Below are positions 1 through 9,144 of a stretch of DNA of 33,033 nucleotides, in pieces. The notes under the pieces were generated by a model that had not been told where the DNA came from, made no database searches, and was given only the letters and a program-made list of their open reading frames with translations. This DNA comes from Alkalinema sp. RU_4_3 (GTDB lineage Bacteria > Cyanobacteriota > Cyanobacteriia > Leptolyngbyales > Leptolyngbyaceae), in contig JAAUSA010000031.1 in assembly GCA_012031975.1 (NCBI GenBank), forward strand, positions 1 through 33,033. The letters are read 5' to 3'. The position numbers and the translations under genes were made by a program. How positions within the stretch are numbered: position 1 is the first letter of the stretch; every line of letters starts with the position of its first letter.

Positions 1-222
1 GGTCTGGGGCGATCGCTCGACGCAGCGGCCCAGCCAGAAGAAGCTGGCGGTGACGCCGTGGCGATCGAGTACCTTGAGCAGTTCCTTGCTGTAGCGCGGA
101 TGGGGGCCATCGTCGAAGGTCAGGGCGATCTTGGGCTCGGTGGGGGTCCCCGACCAGAGGCAGTTGGAGAAGGTGGGTTTGAGTAGGCGGTAGAGGTAGG
201 GATAGACTGGGGCGAATTGCAT
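1..222 (-). CDS. Polysaccharide deacetylase (NodB domain), 3' part outside window
   Basis: Reading the minus strand from an ATG at 222 gives 74 codons that run off the left edge. At about residues 33-40 there is TFDDGPHP, the first metal-binding motif of the NodB/carbohydrate-esterase-4 family (TFDDG), followed by a serine-tyrosine-rich helix and VTASFFWLG, also typical of the family. Such enzymes remove N-acetyl groups from peptidoglycan or exopolysaccharide. No signal peptide is visible, although a slightly longer in-frame N-terminus upstream of 222 is possible. The H-x-H metal motif and catalytic C-terminal motifs lie outside the window. The gene is divergent from the LpxB-like gene, with about 130 bp between them. 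Confidence 0.85.
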   Translation of the reverse strand, partial: MQFAPVYPYLYRLLKPTFSNCLWSGTPTEPKIALTFDDGPHPRYSKELLKVLDRHGVTASFFWLGRCVERSPQT

Positions 223-353
223 GGGACGAGGGATGAAGCGCTGGCTGGAATGCGAGTATGGGTTAATTTGATGGTCTAGCTAATGTATTGTCCTTGGTTT
301 CCCTCCAATCTGGGGGGCGAGATTAGGACAGTCTGGGAATTGTCTGGGGAGGT

Positions 354-1603
354 GTGATCATGGGTGATGCGATCGATTTGGTGATTCTCTGCAACGGGCC
401 TGGGGAGCTGTTGACCTGGGTCAAGCCTGTGGCGAGGGCCTTGCGGCGGCGGTTGGGGGAAGACCGGGCGCTTGTGCGGATTTCGGTGGTGCTGTCGCCG
501 GATTCGAATGCCAGTGGGGGGGAGGCGGATTTGGCACGGCGCTATGCGGAGGTCGATCGCGTCCAGGGGGCTGAGTCCTTTTTCCCATTTTTGCTGCTGG
601 GCAAGACCGCTGAGGCCTGGGACTGGCGATCGCGGGGGGTGGTGATTTTCCTCGGGGGCGATCAGGTCTTTCCGCTGGTGATTGGCAAACGGCTGGGCTA
701 TAAAACGGTGCTTTATACTGAGTGGGATGCGCTTTGGCCGAGGTTTGCCGATCGTTATGGTGTTACTCGGGAGGCGATCGCTGCGAAGGCTCCGGCGAAG
801 TTTGGCCACAAGTTTGCGGTGGTGGGGGACCTGATGGTGGAGGCGGGAGCCCAGGCCCAGGCGGCAAATCTGACGGTGGAGCGGATTGGGATTTTGCCGG
901 GGTCGAAGGCGGCCAAGCTGACCCAGGGATTGCCGTTTTTTATCGAAATTGCCGATCGCTTGAGTCAGGCGCGCGCGGGGCTAGAGTTTGTGATCCCCGT
1001 GGCTCCGACGCTCAGTTTGGAGGCGTTGGCGGCCTATGGGGATGGGGAGAAAAACCCCGTGGTGGCCTTGGTGGGTGGGCGGACCTGTCGATTGGTGCGA
1101 TCGCCCGAGGGGAATTATTTAGAAACGGCGGGGGCAATCGGGTGCTGCTGGTGGAGCCGGAGGCGGGGGAGTCCTACAAGGTGCTGCGGGAATGCTGCAT
1201 TTGCATCACGACGGTGGGGGCGAATACGGCGGAGTTGGGGGCCTTGGCGGTGCCGATGGTGGTGCTGGTGCCGACCCAGCAGTTGGATGCGATGCGGGCT
1301 TGGAATGGGCTGCCGGGGCTTTTGGCGAATCTGCCGGGGGTGGGGACGCTGATTGCGAAGGGGATTAATCTCTATATGCTGCGGCGGTTGGGGCTGCTGG
1401 CTTGGCCGAATATTTGGGCCGGGCGGCAGATTGTGCCGGAACTGGTGGGGCGGCTGGAGGCCCAGTCGGTGGCGGATCAGATGTTGGATTATTTGGAGCA
1501 CCCCGAGAAACTGGAGGCCATGCGTCAGGAAATGCGATCGGTTTCTGGACAGCCGGGGGCTAGCGATCGCCTGGTGGAATTGGTGGTGGATGTTTTGGGT
1601 TAA
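354..1603 (+). CDS. LpxB-like (lipid-A-disaccharide synthase-related) glycosyltransferase, apparent frameshift
   Basis: The protein begins [17 protein letters not shown] (ATG 360; GTG 354 also in frame) and matches the cyanobacterial family annotated as lipid-A-disaccharide synthase-related, GT-B fold. The first about 260 residues are read from 354. After ETAG near 1131-1135 the reading frame leaves the conserved sequence, which continues in the frame one base back ([17 protein letters not shown] onward) to the TAA at 1601-1603. Adding one G to the GGGGG run joins both parts into about 416 residues, a full-length protein. I therefore treat it as one gene broken by a missing base. The acceptor sugar in cyanobacteria is not evident from sequence. 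Its stop overlaps the stop of pdxH on the other strand. Confidence 0.8.
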
Positions 1604-2247
1604 GGTGACAGCCGATCGATCGCCCAAACCCCGTCACTCAAACGATACCGCAGCCGATCGTGCAACCGACTCGTGCGACCCTGCCAGAACTCGATCGTAT
1701 GGGGCTTGATCCGAAACCCACCCCAATGGGGGGGCCTGGGCACCTCTTTACCTTCATATTCAAGCTTCAGCCTTCCGAGTTCGCGATCGAGCACCTCCCG
1801 ATTGGGAATCACTTCGCTTTGGTTCGAGGCCCAGGCCCCCAGGCGACTGTTGTGGGGTCGGCTGTAGAAGTAGCCATCGGATTCCTCCGGGGAAATTTTT
1901 TCGACGCTGCCCTGGATGCGAACCTGGCGTTCGAGCTCGGCCCAGAGAAACACCAGCGCTGCATGGGGGGTTTGGTTCAATTCCTGGCCCTTATGGCTGT
2001 TGTAATTGGTGAACAGCACAAAACCGCGATCGTCAAAGTCCTTCAGCAGCACAATCCTCGCCGATGGACAGCCCGCTGCATCTATTGTCGCCAGGGTCAT
2101 GGCATTGGGCTCCGGCAGTTCTGCTTTGACTGCCGCATCAAACCACTGCTGAAACTGCACAAACGGGTCGGGGGTGGCACTCGCTTCTACCAATGCTTCT
2201 AGGGTGTAGTCACGGCGTAGATCGGCGACTTCGGGACGGATGGCCAT
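1600..2247 (-). CDS. pdxH: Pyridoxamine 5'-phosphate oxidase
   Basis: This is a 215-residue protein, the normal PNPOx length. It has the N-terminal LRRDYT segment, the FMN-binding [19 protein letters not shown] stretch, SHKGQEL, and the C-terminal [13 protein letters not shown] motif that binds FMN and substrate. It oxidises pyridoxine or pyridoxamine 5'-phosphate to pyridoxal 5'-phosphate with O2 in the cytoplasm. PLP is the cofactor of GlyA, which is also encoded in this window, though not close by. The start is the ATG at 2247. The stop TAA (1602-1600) shares four bases with the stop of the convergent LpxB-like gene. There is no room for a terminator between them. Confidence 0.95.
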   Translation of the reverse strand: MAIRPEVADLRRDYTLEALVEASATPDPFVQFQQWFDAAVKAELPEPNAMTLATIDAAGCPSARIVLLKDFDDRGFVLFTNYNSHKGQELNQTPHAALVFLWAELERQVRIQGSVEKISPEESDGYFYSRPHNSRLGAWASNQSEVIPNREVLDRELGRLKLEYEGKEVPRPPHWGGFRIKPHTIEFWQGRTSRLHDRLRYRLSDGVWAIDRLSP

Positions 2248-2332
2248 GGAGAATTTCCTTGTCTACAACATAAAACGCCTCTCCATACCGTAGCATTGCG
2301 CTATGCAACTTTGAAGGGGTGGAGAAATCGCC

Positions 2333-3355
2333 ATGACGCAACTGCTGGCCGGGGATATTGGTGGGACAAAGACAATTTTGCGGCTGGTGGAGACAGGCCA
2401 GACCTTGTATGAGGCCACCTACGCGAGTGCCAAATATCCCGATCTCGTGCCCATGGTGCGGACCTTCCTCCAATCCGCCGCCGAGGTTTTGGCCCAAACG
2501 CCCGCCCCCACTAAGGCCTGCTTCGGCATCGCTGGACCCGTGGTGAACAACAGCTCTAATGTGACCAACCTGGGCTGGGTGCTGACGGGCGATCGCCTAA
2601 CCCGCGAACTGCACCTAGAAAAAGTGGCCCTGATCAACGACTTCGCCGCCGTGGGCTACGGCGTGTTGGGACTCAGCCCCGAAGACCTATGTTGTTTGCA
2701 GTCTGGGGATCCAGAACAGAATGGTCCGATCGCCGTCATCGGTGCAGGCACAGGCCTCGGCCAGGGCTATTTGATCCATAACGGCCAGGGCTATTGCGTC
2801 TTCGGGTCCGAAGGGGGCCATGCCGACTTTGCGCCCCGGAGCGTCTTGGAGTTTGAACTCTCCCACTACTTAATGGAGAAACACAACATCGATCGCCTCT
2901 CCGTCGAACGGGTGGTCTCGGGCCAGGGGGTGGTGTCGATCTACCAATTTTTGCGCGATCGCCATGTGGCGGACGAATCCCCAGAGATTGCCCAAATCGT
3001 CCGTACCTGGGAATCGGAGCTGGGCCATGAGAAAACCGTTCAGCCCGCAGCGGCGATCGGCGCTGCGGCCCTAGAAAAACGCGATCCGCTCTCAGAACAA
3101 ACCCTGCAGCTCTTCATCTCGGCCTACGGCGCAGAAGCAGGCAACCTGGGGTTAAAACTCCTGCCCTACGGTGGCCTCTACATCGCAGGCGGCATCGCAG
3201 CAAAACTCCTACCCCTGATCGAAGATGGCACATTCCTGGCGGCATTCCACCACAAAGGCCGAATGCGCCCCCTATTGGAGCGCATTCCGGTCCATATTGT
3301 GCTCAATCCCCAGGTGGGGCTGATTGGCGCGGCCCTCTATGCCTCAAGGCTCTAG
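2333..3355 (+). CDS. glk: Glucokinase (Glk family)
   Basis: The 340-residue protein opens with LLAGDIGGTKT, the ATP-phosphate loop of the ROK/hexokinase/actin superfamily, and continues with NDFAAVGYG, then GAGTGLGQGY and GSEGGHADFAPR, which are Glk signatures. It phosphorylates glucose to glucose 6-phosphate, feeding the oxidative pentose-phosphate route and glycogen turnover. Length is normal for cyanobacterial Glk. The ATG at 2333 starts the conserved N-terminus directly. Its TAG (3353-3355) lies within a CTAG shared with the stop of the convergent GUN4-domain gene. Confidence 0.95.
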   Translation: MTQLLAGDIGGTKTILRLVETGQTLYEATYASAKYPDLVPMVRTFLQSAAEVLAQTPAPTKACFGIAGPVVNNSSNVTNLGWVLTGDRLTRELHLEKVALINDFAAVGYGVLGLSPEDLCCLQSGDPEQNGPIAVIGAGTGLGQGYLIHNGQGYCVFGSEGGHADFAPRSVLEFELSHYLMEKHNIDRLSVERVVSGQGVVSIYQFLRDRHVADESPEIAQIVRTWESELGHEKTVQPAAAIGAAALEKRDPLSEQTLQLFISAYGAEAGNLGLKLLPYGGLYIAGGIAAKLLPLIEDGTFLAAFHHKGRMRPLLERIPVHIVLNPQVGLIGAALYASRL

Positions 3356-3951
3356 GCCTTACATTGGCGGACGCGATCGAGAAAGGCCGATCCAATAAAT
3401 TCCCGATAGGAAGAATGCATGGGCTGGTCGTCAAAGTCGGCGGTGGAACGGATGGGTTTGGGTAAGGCGCCGCTGGTGAGAGGGGCCTCGGGGAACTTGG
3501 CGTTCTCATCCAGGACGGGGGCCGCTTCGTTCCAACTGATGGTCTTGCTGAAGGCAGCCCAGCGATCGCCCTTGCTCTCCAAACTGCCGTAGTCGAGGGC
3601 GTCGGGCCAGAGATTAAGCTGGCTGGTGAAGCCGTAGCGGCCTTGGCTGTGGTTCTTCCAGAGGCGATCGATCTGTTTGATCGCCTCGCAGGGAAAGGTC
3701 GAAACGGCGCTCGTGGTCAGCCAATCATGGCCGATCACGGGTTGGTCTTGGCTTTGGGCGATTTCGATCACCAGGCGCTGGGTTTCGGCGTTGGCGGCCA
3801 TCCATTGGCCGGACTTGAGCTGCTGCTCTAGGGTTTTGTATTGAATCTGGGGTTTGAATAACCTGTGACTGGCGGCCTGGCCAGACAGCCCCAATAGGAA
3901 AATAGACCCGATCGTCAATAGACCGAGCAGCGAAAATTTGCGATGCACCAT
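3352..3951 (-). CDS. Exported GUN4-domain protein
   Basis: I place the start at the ATG at 3951, which gives 199 residues beginning MVHRKFSLLGLL and continuing into a hydrophobic stretch ending GLSGQAAS, a plausible signal peptide with AxA-like cleavage near residue 28. The rest contains the GUN4 pattern: YKTLEQQLKSGQWMAANAET, a WLTTS element, then FPCEAIKQIDRLWKNHSQGR followed by YGFTSQLNLW. GUN4 proteins bind porphyrins and activate Mg-chelatase in the cytoplasm. An exported version must do something else, or be membrane-tethered. An upstream in-frame extension to 4158 runs antisense through ppa and lacks family similarity, so I reject it. The stop is shared, via CTAG, with glk. Confidence 0.8.
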   Translation of the reverse strand: MVHRKFSLLGLLTIGSIFLLGLSGQAASHRLFKPQIQYKTLEQQLKSGQWMAANAETQRLVIEIAQSQDQPVIGHDWLTTSAVSTFPCEAIKQIDRLWKNHSQGRYGFTSQLNLWPDALDYGSLESKGDRWAAFSKTISWNEAAPVLDENAKFPEAPLTSGALPKPIRSTADFDDQPMHSSYREFIGSAFLDRVRQCKA

Positions 3952-4054
3952 GGAACTTATGTTTGTCCCTTGCGGAACTTCAATGCGTAGATGGGCTAAG
4001 TCTTCCCCTAAAATCAACATCGGTAACGTTTTACGATTTGGGAGATAGAATTCC

Positions 4055-4564
4055 GTGGATTTAGCTCGCATTCCCGCCCAGCCTAAGCCTGGCCTGCTCA
4101 ACGTCTTGATCGAAATTCCCGCTGGCAGCAAGAACAAGTACGAGTTTGACAAGGACATGAACGCCTTTGCCCTCGATCGCGTGCTCTACGCTTCGGTGAT
4201 GTATCCCTTTGACTATGGGTTTATCCCAAACACCTTGGCTGATGATGGCGATCCGCTCGATGGTCTGGTGATCATGGATCAGCCCACCTTTCCGGGCTGT
4301 GTGATCGCCGCCCGGCCCATCGGCATGATGGAGATGATCGATGGGGGCGATCGCGATGAGAAAATTCTCTGTGTGCCGGATAAAGACCCTCGCTACGCCC
4401 ATGTCAAGTCCCTGAAGGACATTCCCCAGCACCGCTTGGATGAAATCGCCGAATTCTTCCAGACCTACAAAAACCTGGAGAAGAAGACCGTGGAAATCCT
4501 CGGTTGGAAGGATGTGGATGCCGTGATGCCACTGGTGGAGAAGTTCATCAAGGCCGCTGGCTAA
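4055..4564 (+). CDS. ppa: Soluble inorganic pyrophosphatase (family I)
   Basis: The 169-residue protein contains the family I signature DGDPLD, with the metal ligands near D64, D66 and D69, the N-terminal [12 protein letters not shown] segment, and [11 protein letters not shown]. It hydrolyses pyrophosphate to two phosphates and pulls forward biosynthetic reactions such as the argininosuccinate synthase step (argG, later in the window). The start codon is GTG at 4055, followed by DLARIPAQP, the usual cyanobacterial N-terminus. A strong terminator follows 23 bases after the stop. The gene is divergent from the GUN4-domain gene, about 100 bp away. Confidence 0.97.
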   Translation: MDLARIPAQPKPGLLNVLIEIPAGSKNKYEFDKDMNAFALDRVLYASVMYPFDYGFIPNTLADDGDPLDGLVIMDQPTFPGCVIAARPIGMMEMIDGGDRDEKILCVPDKDPRYAHVKSLKDIPQHRLDEIAEFFQTYKNLEKKTVEILGWKDVDAVMPLVEKFIKAAG

Positions 4565-4586
4565 TTCAGGGATTTAGGTAATTTAA

Positions 4587-4618
4587 GGCGTCCAGAGATT
4601 AATCTTTGGACGCCTTTG
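4587..4618 (+). terminator. Rho-independent terminator of ppa
   Basis: GGCGTCCA at 4587-4594 pairs with TGGACGCC at 4607-4614. The stem continues inward through AGA/TCT around TTAA, and TTTGT follows. It lies just downstream of ppa. Confidence 0.85.
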
Positions 4619-4830
4619 TCATGGAATATTCGGATCCACCCATTTGCAAATCCTCTACAAAATCTTCCTGGCAGGCGATGGGTGTGCTTGTATAGGGAAC
4701 TGAATGCTAGACCGATCGGATCAAACTCGAAAACTCACCCCCTATCCATTGGGAATGTTCGATATGAACTGGGTAGCATAGGTGATAACGACAATTAAAA
4801 CCTGCATAACGCAGAGAATTGGGGCGGGCT

Positions 4831-5700
4831 ATGGTTCAGTCATCAGCATTTGAAGTGCAATTTTGGGGTGTGCGCGGCAGCATTGCCACACCGGGTCTTT
4901 CCACGGTGAAATACGGTGGAAACACTTCCTGCGTTGAGGTCCGAGCGGGTAGCAAGCGGATTATTTTTGACGGCGGGACGGGCATTCGCGTGCTGGGCCA
5001 GCATTTGCTCAAGTCCTCTGCCATCGAAGGCCATATCTTTTTTAGCCATTCCCATTGGGACCATATCCAGGGCTTTCCCTTCTTCCGGCCCGCCTTTGTC
5101 CCCGGTAATGAGTTTCATATCTATGGTGGCATCGCTCCGAATGGAGCCACCATGCGCCAGCGTCTTGATGACCAGATGAGTCATCCGAATTTTCCGGTGC
5201 CGATGCAAATTATGAAATCCCTGATGGAATTCCACGATGTGGAGCCGGGGGATGTGATCGATCTCGGTGATGGTGTGACGGTGGAGGCCGCCTCCATGAA
5301 CCATCCCAATACAGCCCTAGGCTATCGCGTGGGCTGGCAGGGCCACAGCATTGTCTATGCCACGGACACGGAGCATTACCCCGATCGGATCGATGAAAAT
5401 CTAATCCACCTCTGTCGGGATGCGGATATTTTGATCTACGACGCCTGCTATACCGACGAAGAATATAATGACACTAGGACCTCCAAAGTGGGCTGGGGCC
5501 ATTCCACCTGGCAGGAGGCCCTGAAGCTGGCCGATGTGGCGCGGGTCAAACAGGTGGTGATGTTCCACCATGATCCGGACCATGATGATTTGTTTTTGGA
5601 GTCGATCGAGTCCTCGGTCCAGGCCGCTTACCCCAACAGTCTGCTGGCCCGCGAAGGCATGACGCTGTCGGTGACCCTGAAGGTGGGTGTGGCCTCCTAG
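4831..5700 (+). CDS. Metallo-beta-lactamase-fold metal-dependent hydrolase
   Basis: The 289-residue protein from ATG 4831 carries VQFWGVRGSIATPG and KYGGNTSC, then the metal motif SHSHWDH (H73, H75, D77, H78), a later MNHPNTALGY, YATDTEH and MFHHDPDHDD. This matches the cyclic-nucleotide-phosphodiesterase-like/RNase-Z-like subgroup of MBL hydrolases common in cyanobacteria. The substrate is unknown. A TTG start four codons upstream is possible but less likely. The gene stands alone after the ppa terminator. Its TAG stop shares CTAG with the convergent cnaT stop. Confidence 0.88.
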   Translation: MVQSSAFEVQFWGVRGSIATPGLSTVKYGGNTSCVEVRAGSKRIIFDGGTGIRVLGQHLLKSSAIEGHIFFSHSHWDHIQGFPFFRPAFVPGNEFHIYGGIAPNGATMRQRLDDQMSHPNFPVPMQIMKSLMEFHDVEPGDVIDLGDGVTVEAASMNHPNTALGYRVGWQGHSIVYATDTEHYPDRIDENLIHLCRDADILIYDACYTDEEYNDTRTSKVGWGHSTWQEALKLADVARVKQVVMFHHDPDHDDLFLESIESSVQAAYPNSLLAREGMTLSVTLKVGVAS

Positions 5701-6752
5701 CGCATTTTCTCAACGGCGCTTTGCAGTAGGGCGAGGGTGTGGGCGACTTGGCCGGAGTCGAGGAGTTCCTGGGCGAGATTGATGCCGCTGTCTAGATCGC
5801 TTGCGGGGCCGCACCGCCAGAGGAAAAAACCGCTATTCCAGAGGAGGGCCTGACGGTGCTGATCTGGAATAGCGGTTTTTTCTAGGGGGGCGATTAGGCT
5901 GGACCAGTCGAGCGGTTCTGTGAGGGGGAGTTCGGTATGGTTGAAGCCGTGGTCGCGGGGATGGAGGCAGAGGCGATCGAGGAAGCTGCCGTTGCCGAGG
6001 CCGAGGATGTTGGTGCGATCGCGTGGTAGGTCACAGCTGCCCTCTAGGCCTTTGACGGTGGTGAAGTTGGGGATGCCGTGGAGATGGAAGGCATCGCAGA
6101 AGCGCTGCTCCGTAGGGGGATGGACGTAGCCGCAGATGCGCTGGGCGAGGAGATCGCTGCAGGGTGCCCACATCAGTTCCAGGGGTGGCTAGGGGGGGCG
6201 CTTGCCAATCTCGTCGCGGTAGGTCATTAGGGCTTGGGCCAAGGGGAAATGGCGCGGCAGGTAGATAAAGCCCAGGTGGGTCTGGGCAAAGACGGTTTGG
6301 ATTTGGTCGAGGGTGAGTTGGTCCCAGGGGACGCCCAGGGCCTGCCAGATTTCAATAAAGGAGAGGCCATACTTCGTGGGGACCTGGCGATCGCCCCCAT
6401 GGAGCAGGGTCGGCACCTGGGCCGTGGCGAGTACTAGTGCGACCAAAACGCCCAGGGGTAGGGTGCGCGATCGGCCATCGTAGGGATGGCAAAAAATGGT
6501 GGTGGGGTGGGACGCGGGAAAGGCATGGAGCTGGGGACCGAGTTCATGGTAGGCGTCCAGCATGCCCGCCAGCTCTTCTCCCGTGGGGCGCTTAATCCGG
6601 TGGGCAATCATGAAGGCGCCGATTTGGGCGGGGGTGGCCTCCTGGGTCAGCATCATGCGAGTGGCGGCGGCGGCTTCGTCGCGGCTGAGATTTTCCCCGG
6701 TATGGGGTCCGCTACCAATGGTTTTGAGTAGTTCTCGAAAAGCGATACTCAT
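5697..6752 (-). CDS. cnaT: CnaT-type anthranilate phosphoribosyltransferase-like protein, in-frame stop
   Basis: From ATG 6752 (MSIAFRELLKTIGSGPHTG) the protein follows the TrpD/glycosyltransferase-3 pattern: N-terminal helical bundle (SRDEAAAATRMMLTQEATPAQIGAF), then LHGGDRQVPTKYG in place of the TrpD glycine-rich loop, and GKRPP. An in-frame TAG at 6191-6189 interrupts it, and sequence similarity resumes at once with LELMWAPCSDL to the stop at 5697. The full span is 351 codons plus the terminal stop. In Anabaena the homologous cnaT beside ntcB is required for expression of the nir operon, and the same neighbourhood here supports the name. The interruption sits between a C7 and a C4 run and looks like two compensating indels (see findings). 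The gene is probably cotranscribed with ntcB, 99 bp upstream. Confidence 0.75.
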
Positions 6753-6851
6753 GCTCAATTTCTGTCCCCTAACGCGATCAAACCATCGGCTATATAGTCT
6801 AATCCCAATCATTCGGAATAGACGGTTCAGGTTTGACATTCTGGATGGGGC

Positions 6852-7757
6852 TTAATGGGGATTGGGTGGGGTTAGGGCTTGGTGGACCAGGTCACGGAAG
6901 CGTTTGATGGGGGGAATTTTCAGGCGATCGAGTGTTGTTACTAAAATAACTTCGCGGGTGAGTGTGGGTGGGGCGGTCGATCGCACGGCCAGGGTGCTGT
7001 CGAGATGGACATCGGCGATCGCCCCCTGGGGCAGTAGGGCAATCAGTTCGCCCTGGCGGACAACCCCGCGAAAGGCGTCCAGGGTATTGAGTTCGAGGGC
7101 GGCGTTGAGTTTCAAACCCTGGCGTTGGAATTGTTCCTGGAGTAGGCGCTGCATGCCGTAGCCGTCCTTAAAAACCACCTGGGGGGCCTGCATGATTTCC
7201 TCCCAGGGCACCTGCTGGTGGTGGGCCAGGGGATGGTTGGCGGACATTAGGACCTGGATTGGTTCTTCGTAGAGGACATCGACCACCATTTCGGGACTGG
7301 TGGTCAGGAGGCGATTGTTCATGACGATGGCCAGATCGACCAGGCCGTCCTTGAGGACTTTGAGGGCGCGATCGCTACCCAGGGAAGTCACCCGCAACTG
7401 CACCTCTGGAAACTCCTGGCAAAATTTCTGGAGGACCGGGGGCAGGTGGAAGGCGCAGATCGAGTGGATGGCGGCGATGCAGAGTTCGGGCTGTTGGCCG
7501 GAGAGGAGGGTTCGGATTTCTTGGCTGGCGGTTTGCCATTCCTGGCAGATGCGGCGGGCGTGGGGTAGAAAGATATCCCCGGCGAGGGTGAGTTTGGCCT
7601 GGTGGGTGCGGTGAAATAGGGGGAGTCCCAGTTCTTCTTCGAGGCTTTGGATCTGGCGACTAATGGTGGACTGGGTGACATGGCATTGGCGGGCAGCCTT
7701 TTGGAAACTACCCGTCTGACTGATGGCAAGGAACGCTTGGACTTGTTCAAGACGCAT
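6852..7757 (-). CDS. ntcB: NtcB, LysR-family activator of nitrate assimilation
   Basis: The 301-residue LysR regulator starts at ATG 7757 with MRLEQVQAFLAISQTGSF; a longer in-frame extension to 7802 is not conserved. The N-terminal winged helix-turn-helix includes ARQCHVTQSTISRQIQSLEE. The effector domain contains CIAAIHSICAFHLPPVLQKF, LGSDRALKVLKDGLVDLAIV and ELNTLDAFRGVVRQGELIAL, stretches I associate with cyanobacterial NtcB. NtcB activates nirA-operon transcription together with NtcA, in response to nitrite in some species. It lies 35 bp behind the HEAT-repeat gene and ahead of cnaT, in the arm divergent from nirA, as expected. Confidence 0.9.
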   Translation of the reverse strand: MRLEQVQAFLAISQTGSFQKAARQCHVTQSTISRQIQSLEEELGLPLFHRTHQAKLTLAGDIFLPHARRICQEWQTASQEIRTLLSGQQPELCIAAIHSICAFHLPPVLQKFCQEFPEVQLRVTSLGSDRALKVLKDGLVDLAIVMNNRLLTTSPEMVVDVLYEEPIQVLMSANHPLAHHQQVPWEEIMQAPQVVFKDGYGMQRLLQEQFQRQGLKLNAALELNTLDAFRGVVRQGELIALLPQGAIADVHLDSTLAVRSTAPPTLTREVILVTTLDRLKIPPIKRFRDLVHQALTPPNPH

Positions 7758-7792
7758 GGGAAACCGGGGGCGCTGGGGCAAAAACGTGCGGG

Positions 7793-9082
7793 TTAACCCC
7801 ATTCTTTCAGGGCTTGCTGAAGGCCGGGATGGGTTGGATCGGCGTTCGTTGCCGCCTGTAGTGCTTGCTGGGCAAGCAAGGGATCGATCGATCTGAGCGC
7901 TGCGATGATATGGAGGCGCAGATGACCATCGGCGGTGGGGATGAGGGCAACTAGGGGAGCGATCGCGCTGGGCTCAGCCAACTGGCCCAGGGCTGTGACG
8001 AGGCTGGCCCGCAGTTCCGGTGGGCTGTCGGGGAGATAGACCTGGAGCAATTGGCTGCTGTGGAGGCGCGCCTGTTGGCGACGGCCCAGGAGGTTGCAGG
8101 CTTCCTGGCGCAGACGCTTTGTGAGGTTGGCGTTTTGTATCGCATCCATAAGGAGATTGAGTGCGGTGGGATGCTCGATCCAGCCGAGGGCGCGGATGAA
8201 CTCTAGGCCGAGGGATTCGGGCAGATGGGGTTGGGTCAAAGCGCGATGGAGGGCCAGGGCTGACTCTGGGGTGGCGATGCGGCTGAGGGTGAGGGCACTG
8301 TGGCGGCAGGTATCCAGGTTCAGATCGTTGAGCATAGGGACGATCGCGCCGACCCAATCGACAGCCTGCAATTCCTGGGCGCAAAAACCAATACCTTTGA
8401 CGGCGGCGCTGCGGACGATGGAGGCCTTGTCTTGCAGGGCATTTAGCAGCGTTTGGGCAATTTGGGGACTGTGGAAGCTGCCGAGGGCCTCGATGGCGAT
8501 CGCTCTGGTCTCCGCCTGACTATCCTGGGCCAGGGCTAGCAAGGGGGGAATGGTTTGGCTGTGGCGTACGAGGGAGAGAACTTGGGCGGCGAGCCTGCGG
8601 GTTTGGGGCTGGCCGTAGAGGGAATCAAGGTGGGGGAGGACAGCTTGGCCCATCTGACCGAGGCTATTGACGGCCATGGTTTGCAGGTCCGGGTCCTGGC
8701 TGTCCTGCAGCAGCGCAATCAGCAGCGGAATAATTTGCGGTGACTGAAATTCTGTCAACACCCGGATGCCAAACCATCTCGCATCCGGGTCAATCTCGCT
8801 GTCTTGGACCAGATCGATCAGCCCCTCAATGGCCCGATCGCCCAATTTCGCCAGCACCTTCGCCCCCTCCCAGCGCTCCTGAAACTCCCCTTCCACCAGG
8901 AGATCTAGGGCCAGGTCCACGGTGCTTTGGAGGGTGACCTCATCCGTTGGGTCAAAGCCTCCGCCGTTGATGAGCCCCTGCAACAGGGCCAATACCTGGG
9001 GCCAGTCGCGGAGATCGCTGGCGGCCTGGGCTGATTGAAGGGGGTGGGTGGCGGGACGATTGGAGAGAGCAGCGTCAGGCAT
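7793..9082 (-). CDS. HEAT-repeat protein in nir regulatory arm, NirB candidate
   Basis: The 429-residue protein is nearly all HEAT/PBS-lyase-like repeats: RWEGAKVLAKLGDRAIEGLIDL, ARWFGIRVLTEFQSPQIIPL, LQTMAVNSLGQMGQAVLPHL, TRAIAIEALGSFHSPQIAQT, VRSAAVKGIGF, and further copies to a final LRASLVTALGQLAEPSAIAP. There is no signal peptide, membrane segment or catalytic motif. HEAT solenoids bind proteins, and some cyanobacterial members attach bilins or help assemble phycobilisomes. In Synechococcus elongatus nirB and ntcB are transcribed divergently from nirA, and NirB is needed for full nitrite reductase activity. Position suggests this gene is NirB-like, but I cannot confirm homology, so no symbol is given. 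It is 35 bp from ntcB. Confidence 0.85.
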   Translation of the reverse strand: MPDAALSNRPATHPLQSAQAASDLRDWPQVLALLQGLINGGGFDPTDEVTLQSTVDLALDLLVEGEFQERWEGAKVLAKLGDRAIEGLIDLVQDSEIDPDARWFGIRVLTEFQSPQIIPLLIALLQDSQDPDLQTMAVNSLGQMGQAVLPHLDSLYGQPQTRRLAAQVLSLVRHSQTIPPLLALAQDSQAETRAIAIEALGSFHSPQIAQTLLNALQDKASIVRSAAVKGIGFCAQELQAVDWVGAIVPMLNDLNLDTCRHSALTLSRIATPESALALHRALTQPHLPESLGLEFIRALGWIEHPTALNLLMDAIQNANLTKRLRQEACNLLGRRQQARLHSSQLLQVYLPDSPPELRASLVTALGQLAEPSAIAPLVALIPTADGHLRLHIIAALRSIDPLLAQQALQAATNADPTHPGLQQALKEWG

Positions 9083-9144
9083 AGTGGTGATGTGAGGGGC
9101 GATTGTTAAAGCGTTTTGTCGAGTTTTGTCGAAGGGGAAGCTAG

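Noticed and set aside
3952-4158. N-terminal extension of the GUN4-domain gene
   Set aside because: It runs antisense over the start of ppa, has no family similarity, and precedes a clear signal peptide beginning at 3951.
4616-4798. 60-codon open frame after ppa
   Set aside because: It starts in the terminator tail, and no similarity or ribosome site is visible.
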